From Rikenellaceae bacterium (lineage in GTDB: Bacteria; Bacteroidota; Bacteroidia; Bacteroidales; UBA932), in assembly GCA_003542575.1 (NCBI GenBank), contig DPKJ01000009.1:29932-62441 (forward strand): 32,510 bases of DNA. Reading direction: 5' to 3'. Below, piece after piece: positions 1 through 7,655 of the stretch. The translations under genes were made by a program, and so were the position numbers. Within the stretch, counting starts at the first letter, position 1. Each line of letters opens with the position of its first letter. The notes under the pieces were generated by a model. It saw nothing but the letters and a program-made list of their open reading frames with translations. It did no database searches and was not told the origin of the DNA.

Positions 1-2
1 AT

Positions 3-914
3 CAGGCACACGCAAAAACATTTTCTGAGATGTATGCCTCTTTTCTGGCAGACTATATAGGGCTAAAGATTTACTCCGATTTTCAGCCCTCTTCGCTTCT
101 GACAAATACAACAGCGGTGTTTAATATTGCTGCCGAGGCCGATACATTAATGACCTTTGAGAGGGATTATGAGGCACTTTCTGCACAGATATACAGAGTA
201 AACTTCAGTTACGACAAGCTCATGGCAGGGGATGCTCTCTCAATAACGGCAACAGGACTGGGTCAGTTTCTGGTTTACCAGGCATCTGCAAGCGGCATTA
301 TCCTTATGGGAAAGGGTTATGATGAGTTCATAATTGAAAACCTCAAGGATTTAAAGGACAGAAATGCAAGAATTCTGGTTGTGAAGCCCAATATCTCTCT
401 CACAAAAGAGAAGCAGACTGTTGAGTTTAAGGTAGAGAAGGGGCTGGCTTTTGATGCAGTTTGGGCAAAAATTTATATAAGAGGTAATTTTTCAGGAGAT
501 ATCGCATCGAGTATTGCGGTTGAGGTACCATTACAGGTAAGATCTGACGACTGGCCAAACTATCCGATGCTAAGCGGAAAATACAGTACTGCCACAAAGA
601 TCTTCTCGGCATCTTACAGCGGCAACTCTGTTGTATGCGAATTCGATACAAAAAACAACAAGGTGAGCGGGTCGGTTACACTGCAAAACAACGATGTATC
701 CTTTAGTAATCGTGCAGTTAAGGCAAGTGTCACATTCTCAGAACTTACATTGTCTGAATGGGATGGTAAAACCCTTACTCAATACCTTTCAGCCAATCCA
801 AAAGGATCGGTGAATATTGTCAACTGCCAATACTCAATAGACGATGTGACTACACATACGTTGATTAACGCAACCGAGGTTAGCGTATGGATCTATTTTG
901 GTATGAAGAAGTAA
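3..914 (+). CDS. Unrecognised protein, 3' part (5' end outside window)
   Basis: The reading frame is open to the left edge (first complete codon at 3), so the ATG at 30 is probably internal and the gene is truncated by the window. About 300 residues are visible. The C-terminal half is rich in beta-strand-like segments with many Ser/Thr/Asn residues, as in secreted or surface proteins of Bacteroidota, but I recognise no family, and no signal peptide can be judged. It converges on the histidine kinase gene, with 25 bp between the two stop codons. A + strand terminator hairpin follows at 962-997. Function unknown. Confidence 0.6.
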   Translation, partial: QAHAKTFSEMYASFLADYIGLKIYSDFQPSSLLTNTTAVFNIAAEADTLMTFERDYEALSAQIYRVNFSYDKLMAGDALSITATGLGQFLVYQASASGIILMGKGYDEFIIENLKDLKDRNARILVVKPNISLTKEKQTVEFKVEKGLAFDAVWAKIYIRGNFSGDIASSIAVEVPLQVRSDDWPNYPMLSGKYSTATKIFSASYSGNSVVCEFDTKNNKVSGSVTLQNNDVSFSNRAVKASVTFSELTLSEWDGKTLTQYLSANPKGSVNIVNCQYSIDDVTTHTLINATEVSVWIYFGMKK

Positions 915-939
915 AAGAGATAAAGTAACAGAAGAGTTT

Positions 940-2151
940 TTACGTAGATAATGTTTCATTTAAAGGCAGTGTGAATTTAAACTCACTGCCTTTTTTTAGT
1001 TTGCTCTCAACCCAAATTTTGCCCCCATGTTTATGTGCAAACTCCTTGCAGATGAGCAGTCCCAAGCCTGTACCTTGTTCCCGGGCAGTTCCGGTTGTTG
1101 AATAGGCGACTTTATTATCAAATAGTTTTTGCAACATTTCGGGTGCAATACCAACTCCATTATCAGAAACTGTGATAGTTGTTCCCGAACCGGTTTGTTG
1201 TGCAGAGATATTAACAGAGCCTCCGTCATTTGTGAATTTAATAGCGTTGGAAATTAAATTGCGCAAAATGGTATTAAGCATATTGGTATCAGCAAAAACG
1301 GTTATTGGCTCTGATTCGGTATAATTAACAGTAATGTTTTTATTTGTGGCAATTGGCTTTAGCATTTCCAAAACCTTATCACATACAGGTTTGAAAATTA
1401 GTTTTTTTGGCTCAAAATTCAAGTTGTTAGACTGAGAACGTGCCCAAAGTAAAATATCTTCCAACAGAGCATAGGCCCTGTTTGCAGAGCTATTAACCAT
1501 ATTCAGATGTTTTTCGATATCATCAATATCAAAAGAGCGCAGGTTGCCAATAAGCAGGTCAAGAAAACCGAGTATTGTGTTAAATGGCCCCTTTAAATCG
1601 TGTGCAAGCACCGAAATCAAATAGTCTTTATCGCTATTAAGTTTTTGAAGCTGGGCATTTTTAGATCTTATCAACTTTTCTGTATTCTTGCGCAGTGAAA
1701 TATCATCCAGGGTTCCTGTCCAGATAATGTCTCCATTATCAAGCAGACGTGGAATTGACTTAAAGTGAATCCAGATTATCTGATCATCAATTAAGAAGCG
1801 GCCCTCCCACGAAAAGGGGATTTTGTGCAAATTAGCCTCCACATTAAGTCTGGCAAAATCGGCTTTATCCTCTTCGTAAATCAGGTCACTTATTATCCCG
1901 GGATTCTTGTCTAAAGTGAGCTTGTCTAAATGCAGAATTTCATAGAAGCGGTCATTTGCAAATTCAATAATATAGGGAGTATCCTTAGAACTTGACCATT
2001 TATCTTCAAATAACGAAACATCATGAAACACACGGGTGCGATACATTCCCGAAGGCAATGAATTTGCCAAATCGTAGTACAGACCTTGCTTCAACTGCAA
2101 TGCCTCGGCAATCTCTTTCTGACAGTTCTTTACCTTGTCTTGATTGTCCAT
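940..2151 (-). CDS. Soluble PAS-domain sensor histidine kinase
   Basis: Predicted cytoplasmic histidine kinase of 403 aa. Numbering from the ATG at 2151: a PAS fold at about 58-152; the HisKA phosphoacceptor motif LAHDLKGPFN with His184; an N box around NLISNAIKF (298-306); a G1 box DNGVGI (330-335); and a G2 box GTGLGL (360-365). No signal peptide or membrane segment is visible, so it should sense a soluble signal. No response regulator is adjacent, making it an orphan kinase here. A TTG six bases upstream is also in frame, but the ATG is preferred. A promoter-like TACCTTTA lies 48-55 bp upstream. The signal it senses cannot be read from sequence. Confidence 0.9.
   Translation of the reverse strand: MDNQDKVKNCQKEIAEALQLKQGLYYDLANSLPSGMYRTRVFHDVSLFEDKWSSSKDTPYIIEFANDRFYEILHLDKLTLDKNPGIISDLIYEEDKADFARLNVEANLHKIPFSWEGRFLIDDQIIWIHFKSIPRLLDNGDIIWTGTLDDISLRKNTEKLIRSKNAQLQKLNSDKDYLISVLAHDLKGPFNTILGFLDLLIGNLRSFDIDDIEKHLNMVNSSANRAYALLEDILLWARSQSNNLNFEPKKLIFKPVCDKVLEMLKPIATNKNITVNYTESEPITVFADTNMLNTILRNLISNAIKFTNDGGSVNISAQQTGSGTTITVSDNGVGIAPEMLQKLFDNKVAYSTTGTAREQGTGLGLLICKEFAHKHGGKIWVESKLKKGSEFKFTLPLNETLST
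962..997 (+). terminator. Rho-independent terminator for the left-edge gene, inside the kinase coding region
   Basis: GGCAGTG (965-971) pairs with CACTGCC (984-990) and is followed by seven T residues (991-997). It lies 48-83 bp after the stop of the left-edge gene, within the last codons of the convergent kinase gene. Confidence 0.6.
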
Positions 2152-2198
2152 ACTCAAGAAGTTAAATACCCCTCGTCCGGAGGTGGTTTAGCTGGTGT

Positions 2199-2206
2199 TA
2201 AAGGTA
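2199..2206 (-). promoter_or_regulatory. Candidate -7 promoter element for the histidine kinase
   Basis: On the - strand TACCTTTA follows a run of T residues. It differs by one base from the Bacteroidota -7 consensus TAnnTTTG and ends 47 bases before the kinase ATG. No clear -33 box is seen. Confidence 0.4.
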
Positions 2207-2269
2207 CAAAAAAACCGGGAAAATTCATCCTTACAGATGGTCCTTTTGAACTAAATCACACTATTGGCA

Positions 2270-4498
2270 TTAATCGATCACTTTTACAAAAACACCCCTA
2301 ATGTTGAATTTTACTATTTCATCATTGCTAAGTACAATATTTTGATAATAAGGGTTGTTTGACATCGGTTTTAGAATGATTGAGCTGTGATGCCACCCAT
2401 CTTCTGAGATTGATTTTTCGCTATGATATTGCTTGATGGTGTAGCCTTTCCCAAAATCAGAATCGTCAATCAGAAATGACTCTGCAAGAACAATGTCTCC
2501 ATTACGTGAACCACCCGGATCTTTTTTGAACAGACAATAAGAACCGTTTGGAATTTTCCGGTTCATAGACTCTCCAACCACTTTGCATACAAAATAGCCC
2601 TCCTTAGCACTGACACTAAAAGGAGTCTCAATCCAGGTAAGCTCTTCTATAGGCTGCTCTTCGCTGAAATTGCCGGCTGCAACCTCAATATTTATAAACG
2701 GTATGCTGTTTACATAAGGTTTAACATCCTCAAAAGGGATAACTCTAAAAGGAAAATCAGGTTTTGTACTCTTTGTCCCTCTTGGATTGTAGGCATCGAT
2801 ATGCTCCTTAAGGTAATTTCTTAAATCTTTGTCACAAGCATATATGAAAGTGCCGCGGATTCCTCTGTACAAGAGTGTCTTGTAGATATTTATAATGTAG
2901 GTTTTTAAAATATCATCATCGTTTATCCCGTTAATCCCGCTTGAATCGTAATATTCATCACGGTCAATTTCAATGGAATTTGTCTCTTTATCGTACCTAA
3001 TCTCTTTTCCGAATATAACAGCTGCATAGTTCAAATCGTAACCCTGAGTTGTATGAATACAGCCAATTTCATTAAAAGCCGTTGGTGAATTAATCCAGTC
3101 TTTAGTTGCTATATTCCATCTGAACCTCATGCCGTCTAACTCAATATCATACACTTCTGTTTTGCTTACATCAACATTCTTTGATACCCACTTCCATGAG
3201 TAGCCTGCAATCATCCTGGCAAACTTGTATGTTTTCTCTCTGTCAGAAAGTTCTTTAAACAGGTCAGGAAAATGGTCAAACACTAACAGTTCGTATTTTT
3301 CGTCTTTGAACCTGTAATGCTCGTTAACCTTAACATTGAGTATATCATCAATAAACTTAATGTAATTATTCCCGGCCCTGACCCTCATCTGGGATTTTAG
3401 CTCAAGCTTTACCGTATTGGAATCATTCAGCAATTCATTAAATCTGGCTGAGTCAACATCAGAAGGTTTTACTGATTGAGCAGAATCATAAAAGAATATC
3501 TGATTCTTACTTTTCATCATTATCCAATCAAGCTCAGTGCCTGAATCGTTTAACCCAAGCAGTCGATTATTATTTCTGAATATACCCATCCACCCGATAT
3601 TTCTGTATTGCCTTAACCTGTGAGCTTCATCAACAATCAGTAGATCATAATTTTCACTGCTATTGGCAACATCAGAGGGTCCAATAACCATTGATGATTT
3701 GAGCCCGGGAACTTTTCTAAACACATTCTTAAGAGTCTCGCGCAACGATGTCATGGCGACAACCAACCCGATTTTAGCATTCGGATTTCTTCTCTGAAAA
3801 TCAATAATATAGTTAATCTCAATGATTTCATTTTCATTAAAGTCCTCATTTATAATGTCTGGAACCTCTGAACTGAGTAGCTTCATTAAGTAGGTTGCAA
3901 GAATAGTTTTACCTGTCCCTGCGCAGCCACTTACAAAAATTACAGAAGACTTTTTATTGGTAATGACTTCAAGGATTTCAAGTGCTGAGTTGTATTGATC
4001 TTCGCTTAATGATTTGTATGGGGAGTATTTATACAGTTCGGAATCCTCTATCTCTTTGAGAGTCTTGGTAACTATTTTCTTTTCAATCAGTCTCTCCCAT
4101 ATCTGCTTAAAAAGATTCTTATATAGATCTTGCTGGTAATAATTGTGATTAACCAATCCAAAATTACCATTTTGCAATTCAAATGTACCCTCGGCTGTTA
4201 TGTATTGAATCAGACTTGATTCTATGTCAAGAGTTGCTGATTTATTGAATTTATCAGAACCAATAATTGAAATTTTGTTTAGCGGGAACCTTTTAGGGTT
4301 TGAAAGATGATTTTTAATTCTACTTGAGGCATTTGTGGATTCCCCTACGTAAGCAATTTTTCTTGCATCGTGGTGAATAAAATATACAATTGGCCATTGA
4401 TTCCTAACCCATGGATTCTGTTCAATTTGTGCCAGAGAACTTTGGTTAAAATCATATTGTTCAGAGACTTCTATTGATAATTCATAGGAATCATTCAT
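2270..4498 (-). CDS. GIY-YIG nuclease / DUF2075 helicase-like ATPase / LexA-like S24 peptidase fusion
   Basis: This 742-aa protein has three parts. Residues about 36-100 form a GIY-YIG endonuclease-like domain: VYF at 38-40, YVG at 50-52, Arg60 in the SRIKNHL helix, and Glu93. Residues about 165-580 are a DUF2075-type P-loop ATPase: Walker A GCAGTGKT at 191-198, DEAH at 290-293, and a later helicase-like CIHTTQGYD motif. The C-terminal 135 residues resemble S24 self-cleaving peptidases (LexA, UmuD): VAAG at 606-609 as a possible cleavage site, Ser644 in GESMN and Lys689 in YTIKQY as the dyad. The Gly609-Ser644 spacing of 35 equals that of UmuD. The start overlaps the MazG-like gene by ATGA, implying coupled translation. 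A defence or DNA-damage role is inferred, not shown. Confidence 0.85.
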   Translation of the reverse strand: MNDSYELSIEVSEQYDFNQSSLAQIEQNPWVRNQWPIVYFIHHDARKIAYVGESTNASSRIKNHLSNPKRFPLNKISIIGSDKFNKSATLDIESSLIQYITAEGTFELQNGNFGLVNHNYYQQDLYKNLFKQIWERLIEKKIVTKTLKEIEDSELYKYSPYKSLSEDQYNSALEILEVITNKKSSVIFVSGCAGTGKTILATYLMKLLSSEVPDIINEDFNENEIIEINYIIDFQRRNPNAKIGLVVAMTSLRETLKNVFRKVPGLKSSMVIGPSDVANSSENYDLLIVDEAHRLRQYRNIGWMGIFRNNNRLLGLNDSGTELDWIMMKSKNQIFFYDSAQSVKPSDVDSARFNELLNDSNTVKLELKSQMRVRAGNNYIKFIDDILNVKVNEHYRFKDEKYELLVFDHFPDLFKELSDREKTYKFARMIAGYSWKWVSKNVDVSKTEVYDIELDGMRFRWNIATKDWINSPTAFNEIGCIHTTQGYDLNYAAVIFGKEIRYDKETNSIEIDRDEYYDSSGINGINDDDILKTYIINIYKTLLYRGIRGTFIYACDKDLRNYLKEHIDAYNPRGTKSTKPDFPFRVIPFEDVKPYVNSIPFINIEVAAGNFSEEQPIEELTWIETPFSVSAKEGYFVCKVVGESMNRKIPNGSYCLFKKDPGGSRNGDIVLAESFLIDDSDFGKGYTIKQYHSEKSISEDGWHHSSIILKPMSNNPYYQNIVLSNDEIVKFNIRGVFVKVID

Positions 4499-4815
4499 AG
4501 CTCGTTATATTTCTTTGCGGTTCCCTTTGCTTTGTCAGCAGGGTATTTTTCTCCGTTTTTTCTAATCTTCTCTAAAACAATCTCTTTAACATCAAAATTG
4601 TACTTCTCTGCCATAAGAAAAGCAAAAGCAAATACATCAGCAAGCTCTTCCTTAACTTTCTCTAAATTAGCATCTTCTGCTTTTTTCCAAAGAAACAGCT
4701 CCAGCAGCTCTCCCGCCTCTACATTTATTGCCAATGCCAGATCTTTAGGGTTGTGAAACTGTTCCCAATCCCTCTCGTTGCGGAACTTAATAAGCTCTTC
4801 AATTATTTCTTTCAT
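4495..4815 (-). CDS. MazG-like nucleotide pyrophosphohydrolase
   Basis: A 106-aa all-alpha protein of the MazG / RS21-C6 superfamily, which hydrolyses nucleoside triphosphates (often dCTP-like or modified) to monophosphate and pyrophosphate. The metal-binding acidic residues are visible: the VEAGELLELF helix (Glu33, Glu36) and KEELADVF (Glu56, Glu57, Asp60), followed by the NGEKYP segment typical of the family. The length suits single-domain members. It is the first gene of a two-gene operon, and its TGA overlaps the ATG of the GIY-YIG/ATPase gene. It could be house-cleaning, but tight coupling to a nuclease-ATPase suggests it edits or signals through the nucleotide pool in the same system. 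The substrate cannot be read from sequence. Confidence 0.88.
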   Translation of the reverse strand: MKEIIEELIKFRNERDWEQFHNPKDLALAINVEAGELLELFLWKKAEDANLEKVKEELADVFAFAFLMAEKYNFDVKEIVLEKIRKNGEKYPADKAKGTAKKYNEL

Positions 4816-4861
4816 AACGGATTAACTGTGGTTGAAATGTTTAGGTGAAAATTTCAGAAGA

Positions 4862-4869
4862 TGAAAGTA
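4862..4869 (-). promoter_or_regulatory. Candidate promoter -7 element for the MazG-like operon
   Basis: On the - strand TACTTTCA follows an eight-T run plus G, and ends 46 bases before the ATG at 4815. It resembles the element before the kinase gene (T-run, G, TACCTTTA) in both sequence and spacing. It matches the TAnnTTTG consensus at six of eight positions. Confidence 0.35.
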
Positions 4870-4917
4870 CAAAAAAAACAGAACATAAAAGATTAATGAT
4901 ATTCAAATAATTTACTT

Positions 4918-5625
4918 TTAATCTTGCCAAGATGTTAGTTTGCCATTTTCGAAATATAGATATCTGCTATGATAAACCCATTGTTCATGAATGCCCCAGG
5001 ACCCTGTAGTTCTATTAATTTTGATTGGACTCCCAATAGAGGCTGCGGCCATATCGGATGTCATACCGATCCATATCATGTGCCTTGAAATTCTACTTGC
5101 GTTTTCTTTTCCAAACCTTTTTTCAAGGTCATTTTGGACACGATTTTTATTCTCAATTTTATATCTCTCGTTTTCTTTTTTTAAATTTTCATCATAAACA
5201 CTTATAACCTCTTTCATTTCTGGGGTTTTTGCAATTGAAACTTCGTTGACATACCCTATATAATCATTATACATTACTTTCCAATATGAATTCCCTTCAT
5301 TGTTAATTACTTTAATTTTGCTTTTATGTGGGATAACGACAATTAAAGCTCCATCTATATTTGGTTCATCACGCATATTTGAGAGAGTTATGGTAACTGT
5401 TTCACATATGAAACCCTTCGATTTATTAAGTTCAATGCGTTCTGCATTTATTTCAGATATAACTATCTTTATAGAGTCCTCTATTATATCAATCTTTTCT
5501 TTAGCCTTGGCCAGTTCTTTTTTAAGTATTGTTAGTTTATTCTCTAGTGTAGTTACTGACTCATTTTGAGCAAAAACATTCACACTAAAAAGGATAATAA
5601 TTATCCACATTATATTTTTTTTCAT
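4918..5625 (-). CDS. Secreted SH3-domain protein with a BamE-like C-terminus
   Basis: This 235-aa exported protein starts with a signal peptide ending near FAQ (residues 1-20). A Lys/Glu-rich coiled coil follows (about 23-65). Next comes a bacterial SH3-like domain (about 72-132, with MRDEPN and WKVMYNDYIGYV). A second Lys/Glu-rich stretch leads to a C-terminal segment starting IWIGMTSDMAAASIGSP, like the G-M-T-x-x-x-V helix of SmpA/BamE-type domains, and ending in an aromatic beta strand (YLYFENGKLTSW). SH3 domains of this type usually bind cell wall. Start chosen at the ATG preceding a perfect signal peptide. It stands alone, with 102 bp to the MazG-like gene and 141 bp to the next gene. 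Exact function unknown. Confidence 0.8.
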   Translation of the reverse strand: MKKNIMWIIIILFSVNVFAQNESVTTLENKLTILKKELAKAKEKIDIIEDSIKIVISEINAERIELNKSKGFICETVTITLSNMRDEPNIDGALIVVIPHKSKIKVINNEGNSYWKVMYNDYIGYVNEVSIAKTPEMKEVISVYDENLKKENERYKIENKNRVQNDLEKRFGKENASRISRHMIWIGMTSDMAAASIGSPIKINRTTGSWGIHEQWVYHSRYLYFENGKLTSWQD

Positions 5626-5766
5626 TATTAAAGTTGTTTTGCAAATAATCTGAATTCGTGGTTTTTATGTTGTTTGAAAAATGGGAGTAATTCAAAATTA
5701 ATCTTAGTGTTATTGGCATTTAAACAAAGAAGTAATTCAACCGTTTAAATTTTTTGGCTTTCATTG

Positions 5767-7395
5767 TTATTCAGATAGATTGCCAAATGGGTTTAATTTG
5801 ATAATAAAAATATCGTTTGACCCACGATTCTTGTTTATAAAATCACCATCTGAAGAAGCGAAAGTCCCTGAAACAACAATTCCTTCATCAGTTGATACGA
5901 CTACTGAATGAGCTCTATCAATTAGTGATCCACCGAAGCTTTTTATCCACTGTTTCTCACCATTTGTATTTGTTTTAAGAATAAATATATCTTGTGCTCC
6001 TTTATTAATTACATTAAAATCGCCATCAAGTGATGTGAAGGCACCTGTGATAACAAAGCCTCCATCACTGGTTTGTTTAACTGACCTTGCTATATCGGCA
6101 TTAGTACCACCATAAACTTTAGCCCATTGTTTCTCACCATAAGAGTTTATCTTTAATAAAAACATATCCTCCTTTCCTATACTCAATCCCAAAAAATCGC
6201 CATCATTTGAGTAAGTGCTTCCAGTCAAAATATAACCACCATCATTAGAGATATCAATCGATCTGCAGAAGTCAATTCCTGTTCCACCAAATGTTTTCAC
6301 CCATTCTTTTTCACCAATAGAGTTTAATTTTACAACTAATATATCGTTAGACCCTTTATTTGCTCCGATGATGTCTCCATCACTTGATTGAGTTAGTCCT
6401 GCAATAATATAACCATTATCAGATGTTTTTGAAATTGAATACCCAGCATCGTTTGTTGTTCCTCCAATTGATGTTTTCCATTGAATTACTCCATTTAGAT
6501 TTAGTTTAATTGCGAATACATCTAACCCACCTTTATTTAATGTTGAAAAATCACCATCGTTTTTGTTGAAACTACCAATTATGACACATCCGTTATCAGT
6601 CGTACTTGTTATTGAGTTGACTGTTAAATCTCCAGAACCAGTAATTGCCTTAATCCACTCTGCTTCTCCGTTCAACTTGAGCTTAATAATAAAAATATCT
6701 TGCCCACCCCAACCTAATCCTGCAAAATCACCATTATAAATTCCAAATTTGCCTGTGATGTAATAACTGCCGTTGCTCGACTGACAAATAGAGTGCCCAT
6801 CGTCAACATCACTTCCTCCAAATAATTTTACCCATTCTTTTTGTCCATCTGAATTAAATTTCATAATAACGACATCATTAAACCCTTTAAATGAAGCCCC
6901 AAAGAAATCTCCATTACTGGAACTAGTGCTACCGGTTATAATAAAGCCTTTATCAATAGTATTGATAATACAAGATGCGTTGTCAGATGATGTTCCTCCA
7001 AATGTCCGGAAAAATGAACTGATTGGAGATTTTGTTTTTATGGAGATTTGTTCACTATAAAAAATCCCATCATCACTTTTTGCAAAACTTCTGATATAGT
7101 AATCTGTTTCGGCAATTAGTCCACTTATTGACCACTCAAAACTTCCATCCCCACTGCCGTATTTTTTTATATTATCAGATACTGTTGGATTTGAATTTGT
7201 TGACCAACATACCCCCCTTTCCTTTATCAACGGACCACCAGAAAATAAAATTTTTGCAGTACCACTACTTTCTGTTGACGTAATTAGGGGGTTAATAATA
7301 ATCTCTAGCTTAGGTTCCGGTATCTCTTTTGTGCAATTATTACAGATGATAAAAATCACAAATATTTTTAATGATTTATGTAGCATACAAAACAT
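5767..7395 (-). CDS. Exported protein with FN3-like domain and seven beta-propeller-type repeats
   Basis: A 542-aa protein with a hydrophobic N-terminus (residues 6-20) and Cys residues at the end of it (CNNC). It may be a lipoprotein, but the lipobox is poor. Residues about 50-125 resemble the Bacteroidota FN3-like domain with the GVCWSTNSNPT signature. From about 130 to the end there are seven repeats of roughly 50 residues, each with a GDF or GDI turn, a D-I-F-I-I-K-L strand, a W-x-K-x-x-GG motif and a DGGFIITG-like strand. This matches SBBP/delta-60-type beta-propeller repeats. These are extracellular, probably binding modules. The gene lies directly after the last attC-like site (7520-7643), so it may be the final cassette or the first flanking gene. 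An ATG nine bases inside is an alternative start. Confidence 0.75.
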   Translation of the reverse strand: MFCMLHKSLKIFVIFIICNNCTKEIPEPKLEIIINPLITSTESSGTAKILFSGGPLIKERGVCWSTNSNPTVSDNIKKYGSGDGSFEWSISGLIAETDYYIRSFAKSDDGIFYSEQISIKTKSPISSFFRTFGGTSSDNASCIINTIDKGFIITGSTSSSNGDFFGASFKGFNDVVIMKFNSDGQKEWVKLFGGSDVDDGHSICQSSNGSYYITGKFGIYNGDFAGLGWGGQDIFIIKLKLNGEAEWIKAITGSGDLTVNSITSTTDNGCVIIGSFNKNDGDFSTLNKGGLDVFAIKLNLNGVIQWKTSIGGTTNDAGYSISKTSDNGYIIAGLTQSSDGDIIGANKGSNDILVVKLNSIGEKEWVKTFGGTGIDFCRSIDISNDGGYILTGSTYSNDGDFLGLSIGKEDMFLLKINSYGEKQWAKVYGGTNADIARSVKQTSDGGFVITGAFTSLDGDFNVINKGAQDIFILKTNTNGEKQWIKSFGGSLIDRAHSVVVSTDEGIVVSGTFASSDGDFINKNRGSNDIFIIKLNPFGNLSE

Positions 7396-7519
7396 GTATT
7401 TAATTTTTAATGTTTATGAATTAAGAGATGTTCTAATACTTATGGACAGTTTTGATTGCTTTCTTAATTTGCCCTTTTCTCAAGATTAATCTTAGTACGT
7501 TTTAGAAGTGTGCATAAAG
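7396..7519. other. Upstream region of the repeat protein, no gene seen
   Basis: An AT-rich stretch between attC-like site 1 and the start of the repeat protein. It is longer than the leader at the other sites (45-72 bp) and may hold a promoter, but no convincing TAnnTTTG element was found. Confidence 0.4.
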
Positions 7520-7643
7520 GTCAAACATATGAAATGTTGGGGATTGCTGGCTTCGTCCCTGTCTGCCGACACGAAAGCCGAAGTGTGGCAAAATGCTTCA
7601 AATAAACGTTGAACCCCCAAGTGTTTTATATGGGATGTTAGCA
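7520..7643 (-). repeat. attC-like imperfect palindrome, site 1 (follows the reverse transcriptase gene)
   Basis: The arms 7526-7543 and 7614-7632 form an imperfect inverted repeat. The inner core GGATTGCTGG at 7541-7550 matches sites 2-4. The outer box GTTAGCA (7637-7643) lies 12 bases after the stop of the reverse transcriptase gene. The far box is GTCAAAC (7520-7526). An internal hairpin pairs GCCGACAC with GTGTGGC. In integron terms, on the - strand, TGCTAAC is R'' and GTTTGAC is R'. Confidence 0.6.
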
Positions 7644-7655
7644 GTTTGGGTTTTA

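Noticed and set aside
2086..2301. 71-aa + strand ORF between kinase and ATPase genes
   Set aside because: It overlaps both genes antisense and lacks a plausible start or family.
5626..5766. A further attC-like site downstream of the repeat protein
   Set aside because: No palindromic arms, no GGATTGCGGG core and no paired boxes were found there.
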